NCBI GenBank assembly: GCA_036164085.1 | Contig: JAYZJV010000006.1 | Location: 1-64,000, forward strand | Direction of reading: 5' to 3' | DNA length: 64,000 nt | Source: TMED-70 sp036164085 | GTDB taxonomy: Bacteria > Chloroflexota > Dehalococcoidia > Lucifugimonadales > Lucifugimonadaceae | Shown here: in pieces, positions 53,336-62,034 of the stretch | How the letters are laid out: each line of letters begins with the position of its first letter | How positions within the stretch are numbered: the first letter of the stretch is position 1 | Translations under genes and position numbers: made by a program | The notes under the pieces: model-generated | Seen by the model: the letters and a program-made list of their open reading frames with translations, nothing else | Database searches by the model: none | Told to the model about the DNA's origin: nothing

Positions 53336-56300
53336 TTATTGTTTATAAAAAACGTTTTGAAGACCAATTATGTTGTCTAGTTTTTCTTCTAAAGACTTTG
53401 ATGTGTTTACATTTGCGAAAGGCAGATTTAGTTTAACTTTTTCTGTAGTACTTTTTACAACTATTGAAACAGGGACATTGCCTTCGTTATCAAGTAAGAT
53501 TCTTGTTAGGTCATCCATTAGATGCTTATTACTTGAATGCTTTTCGCTATCAACAGTTATTATTACTTCCTGTACTTGATTAATTTTTTCGTCAGTAATT
53601 TCTTCAATTGCAGTTTTTTCATTTTTCATATTGGGTTTATATTCCTCTTTAGTGATTATAGGTGTTTGGTTAATAAAACTATTATTTATTTTGGATTCTT
53701 GATCGAATGAAAAAATCTCACCATCATCATACCAAATAGAATTATCACCATTTCTATTATTTATTTTGCCTTTGATTTTGGCAATTGGACTGTGAAGCCA
53801 TATATCTACTTCATTGATTTTATTTTGCCAAACTAATAAATCTATCGAACCATCAACTAGCTCTAGCTTCACAATCATGAATTCAGCACCTTTTCTTGAC
53901 GTCTTTTTTTCATAAGATTTAATTTCAGCTAAAAAAGTATGTGGTTGACTTATGTTCAAGGTTTCAATTTGTTCTAAAGAAACAACTATATTTTCATTAG
54001 TTTGTCTGATTTGTAACATTTTTTTATGATTTGGATTTTCTGTAAAAGATATCCCCATAACTTCTTTTTCCCAAAACATTTTTTGATTATCTTCTGTTGA
54101 TGTATCATCAATTTCTATAGTATTTACAGGTGTTTCAACTTCTTCTCCAAAAAGATCAAACATTGTAGTCTGATTGCTGTTTCTTAGTCTTGTTAAATTA
54201 TTTATTTGTATAAGAATCCTTTCAACTGAATCTAATAGTCCTCCTCTGTCACCAAAATCATCCAAGCTGCCAGATTTAATTAAACTTTCTAAGATTTTTT
54301 TGTTTATCCAAGAAGAATCAACTCTTTTACAAAAGTCTGATAAAGATTGATAGTCTCCATTTTTTTCCCTTTCTGAGATTATTTTAGAAATAGATACTGC
54401 CCCGACATTTTTCAAAGAAGACAATCCGTAAGTAATGATTTTGCCATTTTCAGAACTTATAATTCCAAATGTTACATTAGAATTATTTATATTGGGTTTT
54501 AATATTTCTAAATCTGTCTTTTTTATTTCACTAACACAGACAGAAATTTTATCAGTGTTATTAATTGAAGAGTTTAGAAGAGCTGTGAAGTATTCTATTT
54601 TATAATTAGCTTTAAAATAAGCTGTCCAATAAGCAATCATTGCATAAGATACACTGTGTGCTTTATTGAACGCATAACCAGCAAAAGGTTCGATTAGTTC
54701 AAAAACTTCATTACTTGTTTTTTCATCAAATCCTTTACTTATAGATCCTTCTATAAATCTATCTTTTTCAGCTCCCATCACTTCTTTAATTTTTTTACCC
54801 ATTGCTTTTCTCAATATATCTGCTTCTCCTAGAGTATATCCTCCAAATGCTTGAGCAATTTTTAAAACTTGATCTTGGTATACAATTATTCCGTAAGTTT
54901 CAGATAATATGTCTTTTAATGCTTCATGAGGATATTTGATTTTTTCTTTACCATATTTTGATCTTATAAATCTATCAATATGTTCCATTGGCCCAGGCCT
55001 GTAGAGAGCAATCATAGCCGCTATATCAGAAATGCTACTAGGCTTTAAGTCTTTAATATATTTTCTCATTCCTGAAGACTCTAATTGAAAAACACCAAAA
55101 GTGTCTCCTTTTGACAACAATTCAAAAGTTTTATCATCATTTTTTGAAATTTCGAAAATATTAAACTTTTTCTCAGTTCTTTTTTCTATTAGCTCTATTG
55201 TTTTACTGATTATTGTTAAATTTGTTAGACCTAGAAAGTCCATTTTGAGCAACCCTACATCTGCAATTGCATCCATAGCATATTGAGTTGTAGGGGGAGC
55301 TTCTTGATCGCCTGAGGTAGAAATTTGTAAAGGAACATCATTTGTAAGATTTTCTTGTGAAATAACTACTCCTGCTGCATGAGTTGAAGCGTGTCTTACT
55401 GTCCCTTCTAATTTTTGAGCGAATTCTACTACTTTTCTATTATCAGAGTCATTCAGCAATAGCTTGAATTCATCAATTTCAAGAGCATCCTTAATTTTAG
55501 TCCCCACCTTGGTAGGTATTATTCCAGCAAGTTTATCTCCTACGGATATAGGTAAATCTAAAACCCTTGTTACATCTCTTACTGCTGCTTTTGCACCCAT
55601 AGTACCAAAAGTTATTATCTGAGCTATATGTTCTTTTCCGTATCTTTCTACGCAATATTTCATAACTTCGTTTCTTTTGTCATCTTCGAAATCCATATCT
55701 ATATCAGGCATTTCTCTACGTTCAAGGTTAAGGAATCTTTCAAAAACTAAGTTATGTTCCATGGGGTTTATTTTAGTGACATCTAAACAATAAAGAACCA
55801 AACTAGCAGCAGCAGATCCTCTTACTGCAGACAAGATATTTTTTGAGTTTACAAAGTTAAAGATATCCCAACATACTAAGAAATAATCAGGAAAGTTACT
55901 TTTATCAATAACTTCTAGCTCATAATCTAATCTTTCAATTAATTCTGGATTGTTTTCATTAAATTTTTTACTGAAACCTTTATATGCTATCTCTCTTAAA
56001 TATTCCATGGAAGATTTATTATCAGGGCAATCATACTTTGGCAACAATGTTTTAGAAAAATCTAAATTTATATTGCATCTTTCACTGATTTCTAAAGTAT
56101 TATTAAGGCCCGATGGAATTTCTTTCCATTGTTCCCACATTTCTTCAGAAGACTTTATGTAATAATTATCGTCTTCAAACTTAAATCTATTTGGATCATT
56201 GATATTGGAATTAGTTTGTAAACACATTAGCAACTCATGAGCAGAATAATCTTCTTTTTCAACATAATGATTATCGTTTGTTATTACTAATGGGAAATTA

Positions 56301-56887
56301 TTATCTTTGCTGATTTCAAATAATTTATTATTTATAGCTTTTTGATTTGGAACTCCTATATGGTCCATTATTTCTAGATAGTATCTATTTTGAAATACTT
56401 CAGAGAACCACCCAAAAGTATTTTTAATTTTTTCTTCATCATTTGAAACAATGGATTTTGATAATTCAGATGAAGGACAGCCTGAAAGCACTATTATTCC
56501 TTCATTATTTTCTTCAAGGATTCTTTTATCAATTCTTGGCTTGTAATAAAAGCCATTTAAATTTGCATGTGTCACCATTTTCATTAGATTTTGGTAACCA
56601 GTTTGATTTTCTGCTAGAAGAGTTAAATGGTATGGACTTTTTTCTTCATTATTTTTTTTTAGGCTGTCTTCAATAGCACAGTATGCTTCAAGCCCAATTA
56701 TAGGTTTTACATCATATTTTTTAGAAAGCTTGTAAAACTCAACTGCTCCATACATATTACCGTGATCAGTTATAGCTATTGCTGGTTGATTGTTGGCTTT
56801 AACGCGTGCAACCATTTTTTCTAAATTACTCATTCCGTCTAATAAGCTATATTCAGAATGATTATGTAAATGAACAAATGAATTCAA
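53336..56887 (-). CDS. dnaE: DNA polymerase III alpha subunit (DnaE)
   Basis: 1183 aa replicative polymerase of the DnaE1 type. N-terminal PHP domain FVHLHNHSEYSLLDGM, ITDHGNMYGAVEF; catalytic palm with AVRGSAAASL and PDIDMDFEDD (about 392-401, two catalytic Asp), then the RHASTHAAGVV, GLTNLT, LYRPGPMEHI and AYWTAYFKANY blocks of the family, and a C-terminal OB region. Start is TTG 56887; a weak AAGAGA precedes it. DnaE3 or ImuB-type error-prone polymerases lack this full PHP and length. Good overall agreement. Confidence 0.96.
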   Translation of the reverse strand: MNSFVHLHNHSEYSLLDGMSNLEKMVARVKANNQPAIAITDHGNMYGAVEFYKLSKKYDVKPIIGLEAYCAIEDSLKKNNEEKSPYHLTLLAENQTGYQNLMKMVTHANLNGFYYKPRIDKRILEENNEGIIVLSGCPSSELSKSIVSNDEEKIKNTFGWFSEVFQNRYYLEIMDHIGVPNQKAINNKLFEISKDNNFPLVITNDNHYVEKEDYSAHELLMCLQTNSNINDPNRFKFEDDNYYIKSSEEMWEQWKEIPSGLNNTLEISERCNINLDFSKTLLPKYDCPDNKSSMEYLREIAYKGFSKKFNENNPELIERLDYELEVIDKSNFPDYFLVCWDIFNFVNSKNILSAVRGSAAASLVLYCLDVTKINPMEHNLVFERFLNLERREMPDIDMDFEDDKRNEVMKYCVERYGKEHIAQIITFGTMGAKAAVRDVTRVLDLPISVGDKLAGIIPTKVGTKIKDALEIDEFKLLLNDSDNRKVVEFAQKLEGTVRHASTHAAGVVISQENLTNDVPLQISTSGDQEAPPTTQYAMDAIADVGLLKMDFLGLTNLTIISKTIELIEKRTEKKFNIFEISKNDDKTFELLSKGDTFGVFQLESSGMRKYIKDLKPSSISDIAAMIALYRPGPMEHIDRFIRSKYGKEKIKYPHEALKDILSETYGIIVYQDQVLKIAQAFGGYTLGEADILRKAMGKKIKEVMGAEKDRFIEGSISKGFDEKTSNEVFELIEPFAGYAFNKAHSVSYAMIAYWTAYFKANYKIEYFTALLNSSINNTDKISVCVSEIKKTDLEILKPNINNSNVTFGIISSENGKIITYGLSSLKNVGAVSISKIISEREKNGDYQSLSDFCKRVDSSWINKKILESLIKSGSLDDFGDRGGLLDSVERILIQINNLTRLRNSNQTTMFDLFGEEVETPVNTIEIDDTSTEDNQKMFWEKEVMGISFTENPNHKKMLQIRQTNENIVVSLEQIETLNISQPHTFLAEIKSYEKKTSRKGAEFMIVKLELVDGSIDLLVWQNKINEVDIWLHSPIAKIKGKINNRNGDNSIWYDDGEIFSFDQESKINNSFINQTPIITKEEYKPNMKNEKTAIEEITDEKINQVQEVIITVDSEKHSSNKHLMDDLTRILLDNEGNVPVSIVVKSTTEKVKLNLPFANVNTSKSLEEKLDNIIGLQNVFYKQ

Positions 56888-56987
56888 AAAAATCTCTTTT
56901 ACTTAAAATTATTGAAAAAAAAATTGAGTTAAATAGAGAATAGATTTCTCCAACAAAATATTCATTAAATTTAGACGTTTTTTTTGA

Positions 56988-58247
56988 TTAATTGTTTTTT
57001 CTTAATGAAAAAACCAATGGAATTGAAAATATCATCATCAGTGTCAAAATATAATAAGCATATTTATATTCACCTGTAAAATCCTTTGTTAAACCTATTA
57101 ATAATGGAGATAAGGTCCCAAAAATCGCTCCTACAGTGTTTAATATTCCTACCATTGACCCATAATTTTTTCTTCCAAAATAATCTGCGGCCAAAGTAAG
57201 CCTCAGGGGAACAGATGAACCAAACCCTAATCCAAAAAAAACTACAAAAAGAATAATTCCAAGATTTTTATTTAAATAATTATATTCATTTTGTGAACCA
57301 ATTATACTAATTCCTAAAATACCTATTGTTAGCAATGTAAATGAAATGATAAGAAGCTTTTTCCTATCAAATCTATCTGTTATAAATCCTATTATAATTC
57401 TTCCTGCAATGTCTCCCCACCACGAGAGACCAATTATAGTAGCTGCAAAAGTAGTAGTTAACCCAAATTCCTTAAAAGAAGTTAGGTGAAATAAATTACT
57501 TGTAAATACAGATTGACTTATACCAGCAGCTAAGGCTAGTTTCCAAAAATTACCACTTTTTAGAGCTTCTTTTACTGAAAAATCTGTTTTTTTTTGTTCT
57601 TTTTTATCATCAATCGAAGTAGTTGATTTTGGCTTTTCTCCATCAGGATATTGTCCATAGTCTTCTGGATCACCTCTTAGCACTAAAGATGTAGGAAATC
57701 CCAGAATCCAAAATCCTAAACCTACTGAGAAAATCATATTCCTCCATCCAAACTCTTCAATACCTAATACAATTAATGGAATGGTTATTCCGCCTAAACC
57801 TGCACCTGACATTAGCATAGAAATAGCTTTTCCTCTGTTTTTTTGAAACCAATTACCAACGACAGCTAAAAAAATAATAAAAGTCCCAAAAGACATTCCT
57901 AAAGTCAAAATAGTTATTGCACAATAAAATTCCCATAAATTTTGCATTCTGCTCATCCAAATAAAAGAGCCCCCAGTTAAGAAAATACCGAAAGCCATAA
58001 CTCTTTTAGGGCCAAATCTTTTAATTATTGTTCCCACAAACGGTGAAATCAAACCGCTTTCTGACCTTTGTATAGAAACGGCTGCCCCAGTAGCAGCTGT
58101 ACTCCACCCAAATGTACTTAAAATTGCATCAAAAAAAGGAGGGAATCCTCTCCAAAAAACTGCAGAAGAATACCATTGAACTATTCCAGCACTTAATACT
58201 ATCCACCAACCATAAAATATATTAGGTCTTTTGATTTTATAGGGCAA
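56988..58247 (-). CDS. MFS transporter (oxalate/formate antiporter-like, OFA group)
   Basis: 419 aa major facilitator with about 12 helices. The opening FYGWWIVLSAGIVQW, the SGLISPFVGTIIKRFGPKRVMAFG loop between helices two and three, and GDIAGRIIIGFITDRFDRKKLL (the second-half signature) are typical of the OFA/monocarboxylate group. Substrate unknown; organic acids are plausible given the neighbouring sugar-acid genes. Start TTG 58247 overlaps fabI by 11 nt. Last gene of the operon ADH - epimerase - fabI - MFS. Confidence 0.85.
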   Translation of the reverse strand: MPYKIKRPNIFYGWWIVLSAGIVQWYSSAVFWRGFPPFFDAILSTFGWSTAATGAAVSIQRSESGLISPFVGTIIKRFGPKRVMAFGIFLTGGSFIWMSRMQNLWEFYCAITILTLGMSFGTFIIFLAVVGNWFQKNRGKAISMLMSGAGLGGITIPLIVLGIEEFGWRNMIFSVGLGFWILGFPTSLVLRGDPEDYGQYPDGEKPKSTTSIDDKKEQKKTDFSVKEALKSGNFWKLALAAGISQSVFTSNLFHLTSFKEFGLTTTFAATIIGLSWWGDIAGRIIIGFITDRFDRKKLLIISFTLLTIGILGISIIGSQNEYNYLNKNLGIILFVVFFGLGFGSSVPLRLTLAADYFGRKNYGSMVGILNTVGAIFGTLSPLLIGLTKDFTGEYKYAYYILTLMMIFSIPLVFSLRKNN

Positions 58248-59013
58248 TTATTCCATATCCCCCATCTACAGGAATAATACTACCGGTGATTCCAGTAGAT
58301 AAGTCACTTATAAGAAATAAAGCTGTATTTGCAACTTCTTCATGAGTAATAGGTCTTTTAATAGGAGATCTTTCCTCATGTGCTTTCCTCATTTTAACAA
58401 AACCTGGAATACTTCTAGCAGACAATGAGGGAAGAGGTCCTGCTGAAATAGAATTAAATCTTATTTGTCGTTCTCCAAACTCTGAAGATAATTGTCTATT
58501 TATATTTTCTAGTGCGGCTTTAGCAGTACCCATAACATTGTAACCAGGGTAAACTCTTGTTGAAGCATCAAATGTCATAGATATTACAGAACCACCGTTT
58601 TTAGAAAAATATTTTGATGCTTCTCTTGCTATAGTTACTAATGAATATGAACTAGTTTCTAATGCTAGAGAAAAACCTTCTTTTGATAATTCAGAAAAGT
58701 CTCCTCCCAAATCTTCTCGATTTGCAAATGCGACAGAATGTACAATAAAATCTATTTCTCCATATTCTTTATAAAATTTCTCCATAACATTTTTTACTTC
58801 TGATGCATTATTTGCGTCACATTTCATCAATAAAGAATCGTTTCCTTCAAGTAAACTATTTATACTTTTTAGTAATCTTTCATCTAGATAGGTAAAAGCG
58901 AGTTGTGCACCAGCTTCCATTAGTTTTTCAGAAATGGACCAAGCTATTGATCTTTGATTAGCTACTCCAAAGATTATTCCTTTTTTATTTGATAAATCTA
59001 TTTTTACAGACAT
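58237..59013 (-). CDS. fabI: enoyl-ACP reductase
   Basis: 258 aa short-chain dehydrogenase that performs the last step of each fatty-acid elongation cycle. N-terminal GIIFGVANQRSIAWSI (NADH-binding), SVAFA near 93, and the catalytic Tyr158-Lys165 pair in YPGYNVMGTAKAALEN; AGPLPSLSARSI and the Gly-rich end GGYGI complete it. The first catalytic Tyr-x-x region reads TFDAST. It is the target of triclosan-type inhibitors in other bacteria; no change is obvious here. Sits between the epimerase and the MFS gene. Confidence 0.95.
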   Translation of the reverse strand: MSVKIDLSNKKGIIFGVANQRSIAWSISEKLMEAGAQLAFTYLDERLLKSINSLLEGNDSLLMKCDANNASEVKNVMEKFYKEYGEIDFIVHSVAFANREDLGGDFSELSKEGFSLALETSSYSLVTIAREASKYFSKNGGSVISMTFDASTRVYPGYNVMGTAKAALENINRQLSSEFGERQIRFNSISAGPLPSLSARSIPGFVKMRKAHEERSPIKRPITHEEVANTALFLISDLSTGITGSIIPVDGGYGIIAL

Positions 59014-59020
59014 TTAATTC

Positions 59021-59782
59021 CTACTTTCTATAATTTTCTGCATTTTCTACTGGTTCGTAACCAATTTTATTATAAGCATTTCTAATATCCCAAAAGCGCC
59101 ACTTATTATTTGAAACTCCATAGAATATTTCAAAACCTAAGTCATTAATAATGCTTTTTTCAACTAGTTGAGCAATATCATTGTGAGAAAGCCAAGTTGC
59201 AAAATGTCTCACTGAGCTTTTTGGAGTGTCTATCTTTTGTACTGTTCCAATTCTTAGATTTATTGATTGTATACCAAAGTTTTCAAAGTAAAATCTTCCC
59301 ATAGATTCTCCGTAAGCCTTAGAAATACCATAGTAAGAATCAGGTCTAATAGGAACATTATGATCTATTAATGGGATTTTATTGTGATCTATATCTTTGT
59401 AATCTCCTGCTACAATTTGTTTATAAGGTTCATCATTTTCAAATAATCCTACTGCATGATTTGAACTTGCAAAAATCACTTTTTCTACATTGTTTTTTCT
59501 TGCTGCCTCATAAACGTTTCTTGTTGATTCAATATTATTTTTAAGTACTAAGTCCCAACTTGAATCTACACTTACTACTGCCCCTAAATGTATTATTACT
59601 GAACATCCTTTTGATCCGTTTAAAACATCTTTATAAATATTCATGTCTCCAATAATAGTTTCACCTAGATTATCTTTTGTATTACTAATATCTAGATTTA
59701 ATATCTGATAATTTTTTGAAAGATGTTTGTTTAGGATAGACCCAATTAAACCAGCCCCTCCTGTAATAAAAATTTTTTTCAT
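59021..59782 (-). CDS. NAD-dependent epimerase/dehydratase, uronate-dehydrogenase-like
   Basis: 253 aa extended SDR. Nucleotide site GGAGLIG (8-14), IHLGAVVSVDSSWDLVLKNNIESTRNVYEAARKNNV, FASSNHAVG and the catalytic PDSYYGISKAYGE (Tyr-x3-Lys) followed by NLRIG. The later RHFATWLSHNDIAQLV resembles uronate dehydrogenase (TWLSYDDFxxL). Udh oxidises hexuronates to lactones, which would feed the dehydratase/aldolase route elsewhere in the window. It is not a standard UDP-sugar epimerase by these marks. ATG start. Confidence 0.78.
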   Translation of the reverse strand: MKKIFITGGAGLIGSILNKHLSKNYQILNLDISNTKDNLGETIIGDMNIYKDVLNGSKGCSVIIHLGAVVSVDSSWDLVLKNNIESTRNVYEAARKNNVEKVIFASSNHAVGLFENDEPYKQIVAGDYKDIDHNKIPLIDHNVPIRPDSYYGISKAYGESMGRFYFENFGIQSINLRIGTVQKIDTPKSSVRHFATWLSHNDIAQLVEKSIINDLGFEIFYGVSNNKWRFWDIRNAYNKIGYEPVENAENYRK

Positions 59783-59803
59783 ATATATACCATGGTTTAG
59801 AAA

Positions 59804-60859
59804 TTAAGAATCAAAGTTTATGATTGACCTACCAGTAATTTTTCCATTTTCAAGATCGTTACAAGCTCTATTTATATCTTCTAGTTTATATTCTTTTGTT
59901 ACAAGTTTATCCAAAGGTAATTTGCCCTGTTCATAAAGTCTCAAATACATTTGAAAATCTTTATCAGGGTAAGTAGCTCCTAGTGAACCACGAAATTGTC
60001 TTTGATGAAACATAAAATGACCTGGGTCTAAAGTCATTTCATTCCCAGGCATTCCAACAAGTACAGCCATTCCTCCTATATTTTCAGCTCCTGAACCACC
60101 TCCTCTGACACTTGGTAAAATTTGTTCATTGGTAATTCTTAGCCCAATAGTGTCGAAAGAATAATCTGATCCTCCTGACGTTATTTCATGTATTGCTTTT
60201 ACTGGATCATCTTTTTTCGAATTAATTGTATGCGTAGCTCCAAATTTTTTCGCAAAATCTAATTTTTCATCTGCAATATCTACGGCAATAATAGGGAATG
60301 CTTCTAAAATACTTGCCATTATAATGGCAGATAATCCTACCCCACCAACTCCGAAAACCGCCACAGAGTCTTCAGGCCTAACTTTAGCTGTATGTAAAAC
60401 TGCACCTGCACCTGTAAGTACAGCACAACCAACAATTGATGAATTGTATTTATCTGAAGATTTGGGAATTTTTACTACGTATCCTGATCTAACTAAAACG
60501 TGTTCTCCCCATGTATAAGTAGCTCCATTAAGGGGAGCTTCATTATAAGTAACTCCTGTAGGAGGGAAAGAAGGTCTTCCTTTTAGAGGCTCTCTATTTA
60601 CCCAGGTTACTATTGCTAAATCTCCTTCTTCAAGATGGTTAACATCAGCCCCTTTTGCAACCACAGTCCCTGTTCCCTCATGTCCTAATAAAGCAGGAGT
60701 GGGGCTTTCTGGGTTATGCATTTGGTGTAATTGACTATGGCAGATTCCACTTGAGTGTAACTTTACTATAACTTGATCAGGTCTTGGATCAGGGATCTGA
60801 ACTTGATCAACAGTTAAATCTTTTCCATATTCAGTATGAATTGCTGCTTTACTATCCAT
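59804..60859 (-). CDS. zinc-dependent alcohol dehydrogenase
   Basis: 351 aa medium-chain dehydrogenase from ATG 60859, supported by GGAG six bases upstream; an ATG at 60871 overlaps that site. Catalytic zinc ligands are in GICHSQLH (Cys) and GHEGTG (His-Glu); the dinucleotide fold has VFGVGGVG and an Asp in VDIADEKLDFAKKFGA, pointing to NAD. The structural-zinc four-Cys loop of class I/III enzymes is missing (the region reads WVNREPLKGRPSFPPTG). Likely oxidises an alcohol or hydroxyacid. First gene of the four-gene operon. Confidence 0.86.
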   Translation of the reverse strand: MDSKAAIHTEYGKDLTVDQVQIPDPRPDQVIVKLHSSGICHSQLHQMHNPESPTPALLGHEGTGTVVAKGADVNHLEEGDLAIVTWVNREPLKGRPSFPPTGVTYNEAPLNGATYTWGEHVLVRSGYVVKIPKSSDKYNSSIVGCAVLTGAGAVLHTAKVRPEDSVAVFGVGGVGLSAIIMASILEAFPIIAVDIADEKLDFAKKFGATHTINSKKDDPVKAIHEITSGGSDYSFDTIGLRITNEQILPSVRGGGSGAENIGGMAVLVGMPGNEMTLDPGHFMFHQRQFRGSLGATYPDKDFQMYLRLYEQGKLPLDKLVTKEYKLEDINRACNDLENGKITGRSIINFDS

Positions 60860-60934
60860 AAAAAACTCCATTCTTATGTTGATTTAAATTTACAATGTTT
60901 TTGACCAATTTACTATTTAGAAAAAGGTTTAAAT

Positions 60935-60943
60935 TGATAAAAT
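60935..60943 (+). promoter_or_regulatory. candidate extended -10 (TGATAAAAT) for the cysteine-rich lipoprotein
   Basis: TGA TAAAAT ends seven bases before the ATG at 60951, in the 91 bp divergent gap, and no ribosome site lies between them. Placement predicts transcription starting at or next to the start codon. A TTGACC box at 60901-60906 is too far upstream to pair with it. Confidence 0.38.
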
Positions 60944-60950
60944 AATTTCT

Positions 60951-62021
60951 ATGAATAAATTATTATTATTTATTATTTTAATCTTGTTTATTGCTTGTGG
61001 TCAAAATCAAGTTGATACTTCAATAAATGATGAAACTCCTATAACTGTTAACCCGTTGGTTGATTTAGAATCTTTTTTAAATGAATTGCCTGTTAATGAG
61101 AAAAATTGTTTGATCAAAGATCCCTCTTCTTTAAACATCTCATTTTTTGAAACTTTGCCAAATGCAAAAATTCCAGATTGTTTGTCTTCAAATACGAATT
61201 TCAGAATACTTCAAGGAATTTTAATTAATAAAAACATTGAACTTACTCCTGAGGAATTAATCTGCATAAAATCAAATAATCAAAATGAGAAATTTGATTA
61301 TTTAAGAGAAAGTTTTGGGGCTCCAATTTTTACATATTCTCTAGGTTCATTATTTTGTTTGAATGATAATTCAAGGAATATTTATGATTCATCAAAAGAT
61401 GGGGATTTATTTGAAGGAATAATTGATAATGAGCCTCTAGTTTCTATCTTGCCCAAAAATATTGATTCTTTAGAATGTTTTGCAAATATATCTGGTGATA
61501 GAAACAAAGATGTTGAAAGTACCAGGGAAGCTTTGTCTTACATTTATTTGAGTGGAGGTTTGTTCCCAATTCAAATTTTTTCTGATCTTTCTAATTTAGC
61601 TGAATGTATAGTAATACCTGAGGAACTAGTGGATTTAGGATTGAATAAATCTTCTGCTGTATGTTTATCACATAAACTTGAAAATATTTTTTCAGACCCG
61701 TTAAATCCATCCTTAAATGATATTCCTAAAATAATAATTGAATTAGAAGAATGTTACATTGATGCCATGGCTTTATTAAGATATTTTGAATTTGATGTTC
61801 CTGAGGCGGAAGAGAATAGATTGGAAGATAATATACCTGAGGAAGCTTTGTCAGATGAAAGATTTATTTGTCTTTCTCAAGAATTGGATATGAATGATGT
61901 ATTAGAATTTCTATATACCAGAAAATTATCTCAAAAAGCCTTGTTGTCCGCTGAACAATGTGGAATCAGTAAAGAAGAAATTGAATCGATCGATCTTTCT
62001 GAACTTTTAGAAAACAATTAG
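60951..62021 (+). CDS. predicted lipoprotein with five spaced cysteine pairs
   Basis: 356 aa, not recognised. Signal peptide with lipobox LFIAC (Cys16). The mature chain is acidic, helix-rich and carries ten more cysteines at 53, 77, 105, 136, 176, 219, 238, 268, 307 and 337. They fall into five pairs whose first members lie 52-71 residues apart, each with a C-L or E-C context such as NCLI, DCLS, ICLS. This suggests five tandem units, each perhaps closed by a disulfide outside the membrane. No catalytic motif seen. Probably leaderless. Divergent from the ADH gene and 13 bp before the ROK gene. Confidence 0.7.
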   Translation: MNKLLLFIILILFIACGQNQVDTSINDETPITVNPLVDLESFLNELPVNEKNCLIKDPSSLNISFFETLPNAKIPDCLSSNTNFRILQGILINKNIELTPEELICIKSNNQNEKFDYLRESFGAPIFTYSLGSLFCLNDNSRNIYDSSKDGDLFEGIIDNEPLVSILPKNIDSLECFANISGDRNKDVESTREALSYIYLSGGLFPIQIFSDLSNLAECIVIPEELVDLGLNKSSAVCLSHKLENIFSDPLNPSLNDIPKIIIELEECYIDAMALLRYFEFDVPEAEENRLEDNIPEEALSDERFICLSQELDMNDVLEFLYTRKLSQKALLSAEQCGISKEEIESIDLSELLENN

Positions 62022-62022
62022 T

Positions 62023-62028
62023 TATAAT
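62023..62028 (+). promoter_or_regulatory. candidate -10 box (TATAAT) for the ROK kinase
   Basis: TATAAT lies exactly six bases before the ATG at 62035, so a normal initiation point would be the A of the start codon. No Shine-Dalgarno sequence. It overlaps the short gap after the lipoprotein stop. Confidence 0.42.
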
Positions 62029-62034
62029 ATCGAC

